From an uncultured Bacteroidales bacterium (GTDB taxonomy: Bacteria; Bacteroidota; Bacteroidia; Bacteroidales; P3), in contig CAJOEN010000004.1 in the NCBI GenBank assembly GCA_905233475.1, positions 1 to 64,000 of the forward strand: DNA of 64,000 nt, given 5' to 3'. The position numbers were made by a program, and so were the translations under genes. Shown piece after piece: positions 26,865 through 34,144 of the stretch (its first letter is position 1; each line of letters begins with the position of its first letter). The notes beneath the pieces are model-generated. The model was given only the letters and a program-made list of their open reading frames with translations. It did not search any database and had not been told where the DNA came from.

Positions 26865-26927
26865 AAAAAACTGCCGGACGGTGGCTGGATAGCGCACTCC
26901 GTGCGCGCCACCGCCCTACAGTTTTTT
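26865..26927 (-). terminator. Long hairpin with T-run between DGR target gene and accessory gene
   Basis: On the minus strand AAAAAACTG pairs with CAGTTTTTT. A ten-pair stem (GGGCGGTGGC with GCCACCGTCC, one G-T pair) and an inner GCGCAC/GTGCGC hairpin with a 6-nt bulge lie within. It begins 40 nt past the target stop codon and ends in a run of T's. It fits a transcription attenuator separating target from RT. GC-rich hairpins behind variable repeats also aid homing in studied DGRs, so either role or both are possible. Confidence 0.7.
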
Positions 26928-26966
26928 ATGCCCGTGTTTTTCTGCCCGTGGGGGCAAGGGCAAGTT

Positions 26967-29192
26967 CTACCGGGCGGAACGCACAGGACGGACACTGAGC
27001 CCATAGTAGCGACCGTAGTAGTAGTCCGTGCTCACGTCGCCCGAATCGAAGTCGAGGCCCCACGCGCTGCTCGGGCCGCTCGTGCTGAGAGAACTCGACC
27101 AGTAGAAGCCGTAGCTGCCGGCGTCGTAGAGTGAACTGACCCAGCGGCAGCCTGCAGCGGGCAAAAAAATGCTTCTCCCGTTGGAGGACGTGAAACGCCT
27201 ACCGTAAACACCGTTTTGGGTTGTCCATTGGGAAGTGGTGTTGTTTATTAATTCTCGCCATTCCGTGGCGGTCGGTGTTCGGGCACCACCGCCCCAGTTG
27301 GCTGTGGCCGCGTCGTCGCCGGCCTGCAAGGTGGTCAAATTGTCGGTAAAGGTAAAACCGTTATAGCCGTAAGATGAATTGCTGCAGTATTTGGTAAGTG
27401 TATTATAGCTACCGTTGCAGTAGCGGTAGGTGCTCCAATCGTAAACGCTTTTTGGGGATGTCTCGCCCCATGCAAAATAGTCGCCGTAATCCTCCGGAGA
27501 GGTGGCTCCCACATTGCGTGTCGCCCACAAAATTCCGCTCGGCAAACCCAAGTCCACCCAGTCGCCTGTAGAGTTGTCGCGCGGAACCTTCACCGTGTCC
27601 CATGCTAATACGTTGCCGTTGGGGTCGTACAGTTTGGCATACAGCACATCGTTGGTCGTGGGTGTCCATGTTACGGATACCGTGCCGTTTCTGGCAATGC
27701 CGTACTCGGAAGAAAGCTGGCCGTTGGCCTCGAATTTTACTATCTGCGACAAAGGTGTCAGCACTTCCCTGCCAAACAAATAGTTCTGGTCGTAAATATT
27801 GAAACTTACCATGGCACTTTGTCCCTGCGTGGGGCGGCCTGAGGCGTGTACCACTTTCTTGGGCGAGTGGTAAAGTTTGCGGTCTATAACATTCCAATTA
27901 GGCGTGGAATAGTTTTCTATCTCGTAGCCCATAAAACGGAGACTCAGCCCACAACTGGCATCCATGCCCGCATGGCAGTCGAGGCTCCAAGCACAGTAGT
28001 CGTTGCTTTGTCCAAGCATTTGTTCGCGGAAACCTCCGCGTATTGTGTCGGCAATATAGGGCTTGAAATCGAAAGACGGACCGATAATGTCCTCAAGCAT
28101 CACACTAACACGCGGAAAAGCCCAAACCTTGGCCTGCACCTGTCCCTTGCCTTCAACCGTGGGAGGAATCAGTGTAAAAGTGTTGTTGAAAGACGAGATT
28201 GGTGTCATGCCACCAGTCTGTTCCCACTTGAAACCCACACGCCCCTCGGCGTTGTCGGTGAAACCGGCGTATGCGTGCATCTCTCCACTTGCCGAAAGTT
28301 CTACTTGTCGGAACAAGTCGGCCCGCAATGTTACAACTACTGGCACACCGTATACCAGAAACCTTACAGGTATGGGGCGGAAAAGATTGTGCTTCCAAAG
28401 GTCGTAATCCGGATTGTATCGGCAGCTGCCCTGAATGTCGCAGCGAACCTTCTGTTCGGTGGAGAACCTGCCTACAAGCTCAGCTGTTATTTTCAATGCA
28501 CGGCTTCTGTATCTTTCAACGGCATCGCCAACAATCTCTCGCACCGTTCTGCCGCCGAAGTTCATGTTCATCTCGAGGTCGAGGCTGAGGTCGAAGTTCA
28601 TTTTCTCCAACATAACAGTGTAGTTGCTTCCAGAAAACAAAACTGTGTTGTCGTAGTTGGTTTCTGGAAGTCGCCATATTTCTCCGGTAAGGCGGGAGTT
28701 TCCCTTAGCCCTTACATCCAACGCATGGTATTTGCCGTGTTTGTCGATCTGCCATGCCCTCACAGGGTGGAACACCATGCCTGTGGATTTTGATTTAGTC
28801 CTTCCTTCGGAGGCGGTGGAGAGTGTGAAGCCAGAATTGTAGAATATGTCCGTAAGATAGGCTTCGGAAGTGGCAACTCTCATTGTGTTTCCGTTCACAC
28901 TCACCGTTTCAACAAAGCGGTAGTACACTGCGGTGTCGAGGTCTATAGTGATAATGGAGCCCACATGTATGTCCGGCACACTGTCGGTGAACTGTATTTT
29001 ATAGACTCCCGCACTGTCTTCCGACGACAGCAAGTTAGCTCTGTTCCAGTCTATCGGAACGTACTCAGGGTTGATGTTAATCTCGTCGAACTCCCCAAAT
29101 TCTTCGTTGGGGTCGTCCTTTTTGCAACTTGCGGCGAGCACCATCGCCACTGTCAGCATTACGGCCGCTATGGCCTTTGTGTATTTGTGCAT
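26967..29192 (-). CDS. DGR target: variable surface lipoprotein with FISUMP/lectin-like C-terminus
   Basis: The 741-residue protein has a type II signal peptide (LTVAMVLAASC-KKDD). A large beta-rich region (about 40-520) carries an Ig-like segment near 470-550. The C-terminal domain starts at WVDLGLPSGILWATRNVGA and contains YFAWGET and ARTPTATEWREL, the Fibrobacter-major-paralogous (FISUMP) pattern whose fold resembles the C-type-lectin domains used by DGR targets. The variable repeat covers the last 64 codons and ends in YGLSVRPVRSAR. Lipidation suggests display at the cell surface. The ligand is unknown. Confidence 0.88.
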   Translation of the reverse strand: MHKYTKAIAAVMLTVAMVLAASCKKDDPNEEFGEFDEININPEYVPIDWNRANLLSSEDSAGVYKIQFTDSVPDIHVGSIITIDLDTAVYYRFVETVSVNGNTMRVATSEAYLTDIFYNSGFTLSTASEGRTKSKSTGMVFHPVRAWQIDKHGKYHALDVRAKGNSRLTGEIWRLPETNYDNTVLFSGSNYTVMLEKMNFDLSLDLEMNMNFGGRTVREIVGDAVERYRSRALKITAELVGRFSTEQKVRCDIQGSCRYNPDYDLWKHNLFRPIPVRFLVYGVPVVVTLRADLFRQVELSASGEMHAYAGFTDNAEGRVGFKWEQTGGMTPISSFNNTFTLIPPTVEGKGQVQAKVWAFPRVSVMLEDIIGPSFDFKPYIADTIRGGFREQMLGQSNDYCAWSLDCHAGMDASCGLSLRFMGYEIENYSTPNWNVIDRKLYHSPKKVVHASGRPTQGQSAMVSFNIYDQNYLFGREVLTPLSQIVKFEANGQLSSEYGIARNGTVSVTWTPTTNDVLYAKLYDPNGNVLAWDTVKVPRDNSTGDWVDLGLPSGILWATRNVGATSPEDYGDYFAWGETSPKSVYDWSTYRYCNGSYNTLTKYCSNSSYGYNGFTFTDNLTTLQAGDDAATANWGGGARTPTATEWRELINNTTSQWTTQNGVYGRRFTSSNGRSIFLPAAGCRWVSSLYDAGSYGFYWSSSLSTSGPSSAWGLDFDSGDVSTDYYYGRYYGLSVRPVRSAR
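26974..27164 (-). repeat. DGR variable repeat (VR)
   Basis: This 191-bp segment encodes residues about 677-740 of the lipoprotein. Compared with the template it has 28 substitutions, all replacing template A by G or T on the coding strand. They change 23 residues, mainly Asn to Tyr, Asp, Ser, Gly or Phe, plus one silent change. Flanks diverge abruptly at both ends: the upstream coding region has no counterpart near the template. Confidence 0.95.
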
Positions 29193-29263
29193 GGTTTATA
29201 TGTGTTTTTAATTTTTGCGTTGATTCCCTGCCGCTGATTTTTTTTTCAAACTAAAACACAATT

Positions 29264-29355
29264 AAAAAACGTGGGAATCAAGTCCTTTGCTTATCCCACC
29301 ATTCAGGCTCTCGCATTGCCATTAAGTAGAGAATAAGCAATGCCGAAGCCCACGT
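29264..29355 (-). promoter_or_regulatory. Structured leader RNA candidate upstream of the DGR target gene
   Basis: The minus-strand RNA has an outer stem ACGTGGG (29355-29349) with CCCACGT (29275-29269), followed by TTTTT. Inside, GCATTGC can pair with GCAATGC, while TTGCTTAT can instead pair with ATAAGCAA; the two options share bases and exclude each other. It lies in the roughly 370-nt stretch between the promoter repeat at 29567-29606 and the ATG at 29192. The rest of that stretch shows no gene. It may be an attenuator, a cis-regulatory element or a separate small RNA. Confidence 0.5.
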
Positions 29356-29566
29356 GTGCTGTATAATAAACATCCGTTTGCGCGGACACAATTATACATA
29401 CATGGACGTTCACCCACTGCTTTATCGTGCTACTTTGTGCGAACTTGCGAGATCCGAATGGTCGCAGATAAAACTTCAGTTCAACGTCTTTTAATTATGT
29501 CTGTCCTTTGCCCCCACCCCCTATACGCAAAGGAATTGCCCACAGGGGCTTCGGAACAAAAGACTT

Positions 29567-29606
29567 TGCAAAGATACAAAATATTTTTCAAACGGCCAAA
29601 AGTTTT
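29567..29606 (-). promoter_or_regulatory. Promoter of the DGR operon; right copy of the 40-bp exact repeat
   Basis: Identical over 40 bp to 24545-24584, including TTTTGG (29596-29601) and TATCTTTG (29569-29576) on the minus strand. It would start a transcript about 370 nt upstream of the target lipoprotein gene. Confidence 0.7.
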
Positions 29607-29635
29607 TTATCCGTAAAGGATTCGGCAAAGTTTTT

Positions 29636-29667
29636 TTTGAAAAGACGCTTGATTTTTCGTATTTTTG
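29636..29667 (+). promoter_or_regulatory. Promoter of the M64 peptidase gene
   Basis: TTTG at 29636-29639, a 20-bp spacer and TATTTTTG at 29660-29667 point to transcription starting near 29674, which fixes the start codon at 29703 rather than an earlier in-frame one. Confidence 0.65.
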
Positions 29668-29702
29668 CATATATTTCTGTTGCATTTTTATGTAAGATAT
29701 TT

Positions 29703-30980
29703 ATGACTAAACGAATTGTATATCTGGCACTTGCGTTGGTTCTCATAGTCATTTCAAACAATGTCAGAGCCATCGATTTCCAAAAATATTTCCACGACCG
29801 CACCCTGCGTATCGACTACCTGCGCACTGGCAGTGCCAAAGGCAACAGCATAAGTGTTTCGGCTTTTGTGGCCAAATCGGGCGGCTGGGCAGGCTCGTTG
29901 GTGCACACCATAGACCCGTTCGACTACGGCGCTTTCCGCGTGGTGGTGAAGGAAGACGCCACAGGCACGGAGCTCTACACTCGTACCTATAGCACTCTGT
30001 TTCAAGAATATGCCGCCACCCCCACGGGAGCCGACAGCAGTGCGATGTTTCAAGAAACGGTGCTTGTGCCTTTCCCGAAAGACAAAATAAAAATCTGTTT
30101 CCAGCAACGTGATGAAAGACAGCAGTTTGTAACTCAAGAGGAGGTGCTTTTCGACCCTGCTACCACAGCCGTTGCCACACGTACTGCCAAAAACAAGGCA
30201 CAAAAACTGCACTATTCCGGCGAATCGCATAAAAAACTCGATGTGGTGATTGTGGCCGACGGCTACAGCAAAAAAGAGAAAGGCAAGATTGAAAAGGATT
30301 TCGCCGCCTTTGTGGAGGGTCTGTTCTCGTGCCAGCCTTTCAAACAGCACAAAAACGATGTCAATGTGTGGGGGGTGGCTACGATTTCGGACGGGAGCGG
30401 CGTTTCCAATCCTAAAAAGGGAATAAAACGCAATTCCGCCATAGGGTCGTCATTCAACGTGCTTGGCATACAGCGTTATCTGATGACATACGAGATTTTC
30501 CGTCTGCACGACGCTATCGACGATGCGCCTTACGAACAGATTATTATCATGTCGAACACCGAGGAGTACGGCGGCGGAGCCATATACAATTTCTATGCCG
30601 ATGTGGTTGTGTCGTCGATGTCGGGATTTATCGTTACCCACGAGTTCGGACACACCTTTGCGGGCTTGGCCGACGAATACATCGACGAGGACATTTCCTA
30701 CGAGACTTTGCACAGTACCCAAACCGAGCCTCTGCAACCTAACATCACATCTTTGGTGGATTTCGACAAAAAATGGAAAGACCTTGTGGCAGAGGGAACA
30801 CCCCTACCCACACCGATTTCGGCTCAAAACCTCAACAAAATCGGTGCTTACGAAGGGGGCGGTTACCGCAAACGTGGCATCTACCGTCCTGCCATACGTT
30901 GCATGATGGGTACTGGTGGTGGATTCTGTGCCGTGTGCAAAAGGGCTATCAACGATATGTTCAAGATTTATACGGAATAG
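29703..30980 (+). CDS. Secreted M64-family (IgA-peptidase-like) metallopeptidase
   Basis: The 425-residue protein has an N-terminal signal peptide (YLALALVLIVISNNVRA), an N-terminal beta domain (about 25-160) and a zinc peptidase domain starting at KLDVVIVADGYSKKEK. The active-site helix is VTHEFGHTFAGLADEY (HExxH plus the downstream Asp), the M64 signature. Near the end is CMMGTGGGFCAVCKRAI. Members found in gut Bacteroidota are often called IgA peptidases after one characterised enzyme; the substrate here is unknown. An in-frame extension to 29508 precedes the promoter and is rejected. Confidence 0.85.
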   Translation: MTKRIVYLALALVLIVISNNVRAIDFQKYFHDRTLRIDYLRTGSAKGNSISVSAFVAKSGGWAGSLVHTIDPFDYGAFRVVVKEDATGTELYTRTYSTLFQEYAATPTGADSSAMFQETVLVPFPKDKIKICFQQRDERQQFVTQEEVLFDPATTAVATRTAKNKAQKLHYSGESHKKLDVVIVADGYSKKEKGKIEKDFAAFVEGLFSCQPFKQHKNDVNVWGVATISDGSGVSNPKKGIKRNSAIGSSFNVLGIQRYLMTYEIFRLHDAIDDAPYEQIIIMSNTEEYGGGAIYNFYADVVVSSMSGFIVTHEFGHTFAGLADEYIDEDISYETLHSTQTEPLQPNITSLVDFDKKWKDLVAEGTPLPTPISAQNLNKIGAYEGGGYRKRGIYRPAIRCMMGTGGGFCAVCKRAINDMFKIYTE

Positions 30981-31149
30981 GGTTTAATTCGGAATTCGGA
31001 GTTCGGAATCTTTTTTAGTTGAAAGTTGAAATTTCTGGCAACAGACAACTCTCCAATTCTTTCCTAATCTCCTTCACCATCCCGATCTGAAGGAATTCGT
31101 CTTTTTTTGATTTCTCACCATTTTTCCTCAAAATCACCATCATTGGGGA

Positions 31150-31180
31150 TTGTGGAAATGTGGGAGGCACCGTAACTTTG
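31150..31180 (+). promoter_or_regulatory. Promoter of the MptD-like gene pair
   Basis: TTG at 31150-31152, a 20-bp spacer and TAACTTTG at 31173-31180 lie 27-57 bp upstream of ATG 31207. Confidence 0.55.
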
Positions 31181-31206
31181 CAGCATTAACCCCAAAAATC
31201 AAAGAA

Positions 31207-31743
31207 ATGGATAAAAGACTGACTTTCAAAGGTTCTGCATTGTTTACGGTGCTGTATTTTGTGGCGGTGTTCGCCGCCGAGTTCATCGGATTTGTTCACC
31301 CTATGTGCTGGCTGCTGGCTCCCGCTTTGGGAGCATTGCTTGCCGCTTTCCCTTACCGCTGGATGGCGTTGCGCTGGCATAAGTTTGGCTTGGGGACAAT
31401 GCTATCCGCAGTGTTCGGCCTGCTGATGCTGGCTATGGGCGAGATGGACTTCTTATGTCTGGCCATATGCGTGGGCTTTGGATTACTTAGCGACTTGGTG
31501 CGGATTATCTTGAAGAAAGACTGTGTTGCATATCCTGTACTTGCCCTTGGCAACATCGCCATCATCATCTATATGTGGACGCGCAAAGCGTGGTATCTAC
31601 AAGGTGCTGCCGACGAGGTAGGGCAAGCCTACGCCGACGCTATGGCTCCGCTGCAAAGCACGCTGTGGCTCGTCATCGCCCTCGTCGGCATTATCGTCTT
31701 GGCCGAGTTAGGTCTCCGGATAGCAAAAAAAATAATTAAGTAA
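31207..31743 (+). CDS. MptD-family membrane protein (putative ECF transporter S component)
   Basis: The 178-residue protein has about five or six membrane helices and the pattern of MptD/Trep_Strep family S components: a short N-terminus, FVHPMCWLLAPALGALLAA, then SDLVRIILKK. Such subunits bind a small substrate and normally work with a shared ATPase module, which is not in this window. ATG 31207 follows the promoter; the in-frame start at 31150 overlaps the -33 box. Confidence 0.7.
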   Translation: MDKRLTFKGSALFTVLYFVAVFAAEFIGFVHPMCWLLAPALGALLAAFPYRWMALRWHKFGLGTMLSAVFGLLMLAMGEMDFLCLAICVGFGLLSDLVRIILKKDCVAYPVLALGNIAIIIYMWTRKAWYLQGAADEVGQAYADAMAPLQSTLWLVIALVGIIVLAELGLRIAKKIIK

Positions 31744-31767
31744 CAATATATAAATAAATTGACCATT

Positions 31768-32334
31768 ATGAAACAAGTATTTAAAGTTTTTCTGATGGCA
31801 GTAGCCCATCTTGCCATCTTTATTTTGGGAGCAACTAGTGGAATTATCCATCCAGCGTGCTATGCCTACATCGGTGCGCTTTTGCCACTGCTCTCCGCTT
31901 TCGTGTATCTCATTACTGCCGCTACTATCCGCAATTTCGGAGCTGCCACCGCCCTCAACGGGTTCATCCTCGTTCTCTTTTTGATTGCCGGCGAGGCGGA
32001 CATTGCCTTCGTTATAGGCATCGTGGCGCTTACGGCATTGGCCGAAATCATACGTTTTTTGTGCAAGTACGACACTCGCAAGGGAGTGCGTTGGAGTTTC
32101 GTGCCTTTAGCACTCTCGTTCTTTCCTTACACCATGCATTGGTGGACCGATACAGAAAGCTCTTTGGCTGCAGCCCGTGAAGAAATGCCTGCCGGTTACG
32201 ACGAGTTGATGAAGCCGGTGATTGACAACGTTCCCATGCTGATTGTGGTCCTTGTGCTGGCCATTCCAGTAGCCATTCTCGCCATGCGCCTTGCTGAAAA
32301 AGTGTTGAAAAAACAGTCAGCGGTGTTGAAATAA
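31768..32334 (+). CDS. MptD-family membrane protein (second copy)
   Basis: This 188-residue protein is a diverged paralogue of the preceding gene, with the same helix order and matching elements (IIHPACYAYIGALLPLLSAF; AEIIRFLCKYDTRKG). It begins 24 bp after that gene and so is co-transcribed. ATG 31768 is preferred over TTG 31759. The two may form a heteromeric substrate-binding unit; no substrate can be inferred. Confidence 0.7.
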   Translation: MKQVFKVFLMAVAHLAIFILGATSGIIHPACYAYIGALLPLLSAFVYLITAATIRNFGAATALNGFILVLFLIAGEADIAFVIGIVALTALAEIIRFLCKYDTRKGVRWSFVPLALSFFPYTMHWWTDTESSLAAAREEMPAGYDELMKPVIDNVPMLIVVLVLAIPVAILAMRLAEKVLKKQSAVLK

Positions 32335-32349
32335 AAAAACAAAAAATGC

Positions 32350-32357
32350 TATTTTTG
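32350..32357 (+). promoter_or_regulatory. Promoter -7 box of the efflux permease gene
   Basis: TATTTTTG, 65 bp upstream of ATG 32422, matches the Bacteroidota -7 consensus and suggests independent transcription of the permease. Confidence 0.45.
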
Positions 32358-32421
32358 TGGATGGAATCAAATGATAAATAATATGTTTATGCTTTGATTC
32401 TTAACTATTTACAAGATAACG

Positions 32422-33666
32422 ATGAAAGATTTTCTATCCGAATTTTTGAGGATGACGGCCGAGATGAGCCCCTACCTGCTGTTGGGATTCCTTATTGCAG
32501 GGGGGCTGCACGTGTATGTGCCGCGGAATTTTTACGCACGTTACCTTTCACGCGACAATAAGTTTTCTGTGCTGTGGGCCACATTGCTTGGAATTCCGTT
32601 GCCGCTCTGTTCGTGCGGTGTCATCCCCACAGCCATAGGACTGAAAAACGAGCGAGCTTCGAAAGGGGCTGTGGCATCGTTCCTCATAGCCACACCGCAG
32701 ACGGGTATCGACTCCATCCTTGCCACCTTCTCGGTGATGGGGCTGGGATTTGCCATTGTGCGTCCCGCCGCGGCTTTGGTTACCGGACTTTGCGGCGGAC
32801 TGCTGGTAAACCGTCTGGTGTCCGAAACTGACACTGCAACAACAGCAGGGGACGGACTATGCCGCGTTGAGACGGGCAGCCGCCTGTGGCGTGTGCTGAA
32901 ATATGCATATTTCGATATGATTCAGGACATTGGGCTGCGTCTGCTGATAGGCCTGATTTTGGCGGCGGTTATCGGTATTGCGGTTCCCGACGAGTTTTTC
33001 CTTACATTCGGCAACCAGCCTTTGCTGCAGATGTTGGTTATACTGGTGGTGGCCGTGCCTATGTATATCTGCTCCACGGGAAGCATCCCCGTGGCGGCGG
33101 CACTGATAATGAAAGGCCTCTCACCTGGAGCCGCTTTGGTGATGCTTATGGCAGGACCTGCGGTGAATATAGCCTCGATACTTGTGGTGCGTAAGTCGTT
33201 GGGCAAGCGTTTTACATGTATTTACCTGCTCTCGATTGTAGCGCTTTCCGTTTTTTTCGGACTTTTAGTCAATGCGTTTGGCATAGGTGCCGACATTGCT
33301 CCCGCAGCCGGAGTCCACGCTGCTTGCTGCACCCCCGAAAAAGCTTCGCCGGGCGTGTTCCGCATTGTTTGTTCGATATTATTATTGTTGTTTATTATAG
33401 TTGCACTCGTTATGAAATTATTTAGCAAATTCAAAAAACAGGTAATTGCCGAGGGTGTTTTCGTATATGGTGTTGATGGTATGCACTGCAACCACTGCAA
33501 GGCCGCCGTAGAAAGTGCCACGCTTAAGGTCAAAGGTGTTGTCGCTGCCGAAGCAGACATAGGAACTGGCACGCTTACGATAACGGGCACAGCCTCCGAA
33601 ACCGACATCCGTACAGCCGTAGAAAGCGCAGGCTTTACCTACACGGGAAAGAAAGCTGATAGTTGA
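32422..33666 (+). CDS. SO_0444-type Cu/Zn efflux permease with C-terminal HMA domain
   Basis: The 414-residue protein has two homologous permease halves: GIPLPLCSCGVIPTAIGL near residue 57 and CSTGSIPVAAALIMKG near 218, the paired CSCG/CSTG motifs of this family, with about ten helices. A Cys pair (AACCTPEK) lies in a loop near 302. The last 70 residues are a heavy-metal-associated domain with the metal site GMHCNHC near 353. It probably exports Cu(I) or Zn(II), with the HMA domain delivering the ion. No metal sensor gene lies next to it. Confidence 0.85.
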   Translation: MKDFLSEFLRMTAEMSPYLLLGFLIAGGLHVYVPRNFYARYLSRDNKFSVLWATLLGIPLPLCSCGVIPTAIGLKNERASKGAVASFLIATPQTGIDSILATFSVMGLGFAIVRPAAALVTGLCGGLLVNRLVSETDTATTAGDGLCRVETGSRLWRVLKYAYFDMIQDIGLRLLIGLILAAVIGIAVPDEFFLTFGNQPLLQMLVILVVAVPMYICSTGSIPVAAALIMKGLSPGAALVMLMAGPAVNIASILVVRKSLGKRFTCIYLLSIVALSVFFGLLVNAFGIGADIAPAAGVHAACCTPEKASPGVFRIVCSILLLLFIIVALVMKLFSKFKKQVIAEGVFVYGVDGMHCNHCKAAVESATLKVKGVVAAEADIGTGTLTITGTASETDIRTAVESAGFTYTGKKADS

Positions 33667-33771
33667 AAGTTGAAATTTCTGCCTACTGACTACTGCCTAC
33701 TGGCAACTGACAGATATCTTACAGAAACTGCGAAATTATTAGGTTAAAGCAGTGCGGTGCTTCGGCAAGTC

Positions 33772-34042
33772 TTATTTTTTTGTTACTCTAACGGCAGTGC
33801 CATAGGCAGAGTATTCTATATGGGTGGAACAGCCGTAAGACCCCCTCAGATCGGAAGAACTTAATATTTTAAGTCCGACTATGGCATTGGCTCCAAGTTT
33901 TTTTTGCGTTTTCGATAATATCGGATAAATATTTCTGCATTTCATCGTTAATAAAACAGAAATATTAGTCACATACTATGCCGCAGTATTCATTTATTGC
34001 GTATCCTTCAATGTTTGGCGTGGTTGTTACTATGAAATCCAT
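33772..34042 (-). pseudogene. YbjQ-type heavy-metal-binding-domain protein, broken
   Basis: Translation from ATG 34042 gives MDFIVTTTPNIEGYAINEYC and then GIVCD and a stop. This is the family N-terminus (normally IVTTTPxIEG...EYLGIV). Past the stop the frame continues with YLSDIIENAKK, and another frame carries the C-terminus (KLGANAIVGLKI...EYSAYGTAVRV). At least one stop and one frameshift, and probably a deletion of the central part, have destroyed it. A 66-codon open frame covering only the C-terminus should not be taken as a gene. Confidence 0.75.
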
Positions 34043-34144
34043 AAGGCTTGATTAAATTACCCAGATTAAACATGGCTAAATCACAGAAATATTATGGATA
34101 GAGGTTGTTACTCAGCTGTGAACATTAGTCTGGAAGATTTAGAT

